From the NCBI GenBank assembly GCA_030613225.1, contig JAUWMJ010000211.1, forward strand, positions 1 through 6,001: a stretch of DNA of 6,001 nucleotides, in the 5' to 3' direction. The position numbers were made by a program, and so were the translations under genes. Shown piece after piece: positions 5,781 to 6,001 of the stretch (position 1 is its first letter; every line of letters starts with the position of its first letter). Origin of the DNA: Desulfobacterales bacterium. Its GTDB lineage: Bacteria; Desulfobacterota; Desulfobacteria; Desulfobacterales; JAUWMJ01. The notes under the pieces are model-generated. The model was not told where the DNA came from and did not search any database. It saw nothing but the letters and a program-made list of their open reading frames with translations.

Positions 5781-5812
5781 ATGCGGTGGTACCTTGCAAG
5801 ATACCACCGCAT
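5781..5812 (-). promoter_or_regulatory. Perfect 11-bp hairpin between binding-protein and permease genes
   Basis: ATGCGGTGGTA (5781-5791) and TACCACCGCAT (5802-5812) pair exactly around a 10-base loop that is itself partly palindromic (CTTGCAAG). It lies 33 bases past the binding-protein stop and just ahead of the permease start. On the operon strand no T-run follows, so it is unlikely to stop all transcription. The likely role is a 3' stabiliser or partial attenuator that keeps the binding protein in excess over the membrane subunits, as known for other importer operons. That role is inference. Confidence 0.6.
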
Positions 5813-5845
5813 TTATTATGAAAATGCTACCGATGTAAAATGCTA

Positions 5846-6001
5846 TTATCGCTGCTCTGAAGTAGGTATGAACCAGTCATCCGCGAATGAAAAGAACTTA
5901 TAAGGATGGATCGCCACATGTCTTAATTTCTTGTTGAAAGCAGCATAGTTAGTTAATGTCCAGAGAAAAGTATATGGGCTCTCATCAGCTATAATAGCAT
6001 G
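5846..6001 (-). CDS. Extracellular solute-binding protein, family 5, C-terminal fragment (gene continues past the window)
   Basis: An open frame enters from the right edge and ends at a TAA at 5846-5848, giving the last 51 residues of a protein. It reads HAIIADESPYTFLW, then NYAAFNKKLRHVAIHPYKF, then ADDWFIPTSEQR. This matches the end of SBP_bac_5 (DppA/OppA/NikA-type) proteins: an aspartate/proline-tyrosine-aromatic stretch facing the ligand lobe, the A-x-N-K-x-L-x-x-V segment, and a closing tryptophan near the terminus. Its place directly before DppB-, DppC- and DppD-type genes on the same strand strongly supports it. The mature protein would be exported and present substrate to the permeases. 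The start, signal peptide and ligand-binding residues are outside the window, so specificity cannot be judged. Confidence 0.85.
   Translation of the reverse strand, partial: HAIIADESPYTFLWTLTNYAAFNKKLRHVAIHPYKFFSFADDWFIPTSEQR

Noticed and set aside
5349..5807. A 152-codon minus-strand frame over the DppB-type gene
   Set aside because: It overlaps a clear permease gene in another frame and shows no family features.
5523..5903. A 126-codon plus-strand frame across the permease start and binding-protein end
   Set aside because: It is antisense to two well-supported genes and includes the hairpin; no recognisable protein.

Overview
This 6-kb window looks like the chromosome of an anaerobic, Desulfobacterota-like (former deltaproteobacterial) bacterium. 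That placement is an impression from gene style, the AT-rich repeat-filled spacers and moderate GC content; no marker gene is present to prove it.

Left part (1-1120): two toxin-antitoxin remnants or modules lie in convergent orientation. On the + strand is the 3' portion of a VapC-like PIN-domain toxin gene that enters from outside the window. It is broken by a 179-bp non-coding element (269-447) whose whole length is an imperfect palindrome and which is flanked by a 3-bp TTA duplication. Removing the element and one TTA rejoins the PIN reading frame exactly, so this is a clear MITE-type insertion that inactivated the gene. On the - strand is an apparently intact hicA-hicB pair with the toxin gene first, an 8-bp overlap, and a short HicB with no DNA-binding domain.

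Right part (1390-6001): all on the - strand is a peptide/nickel-type (Dpp/Opp/Nik) ABC importer. In transcription order it contains the C-terminal end of a family-5 solute-binding protein (cut by the right edge), a spacer with an 11-bp perfect hairpin, a DppB-type permease, a DppC-type permease (2-nt gap), a DppD-type ATPase (4-nt ATGA overlap), a 397-405-nt AT-rich repeat-containing spacer, and a DppF-type ATPase. The binding protein would capture substrate outside the membrane, the two permeases would form the channel and the two ATPases would power it. The substrate cannot be read from this sequence.

The most notable observations are the precisely reconstructable MITE insertion into the PIN toxin, the repeat-rich gap that separates the two ATPase genes, the extra segment in the DppD-type ATPase, and the hairpin placed between the binding-protein and permease genes. 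I see no evidence of a wholly new multi-gene system in this window.
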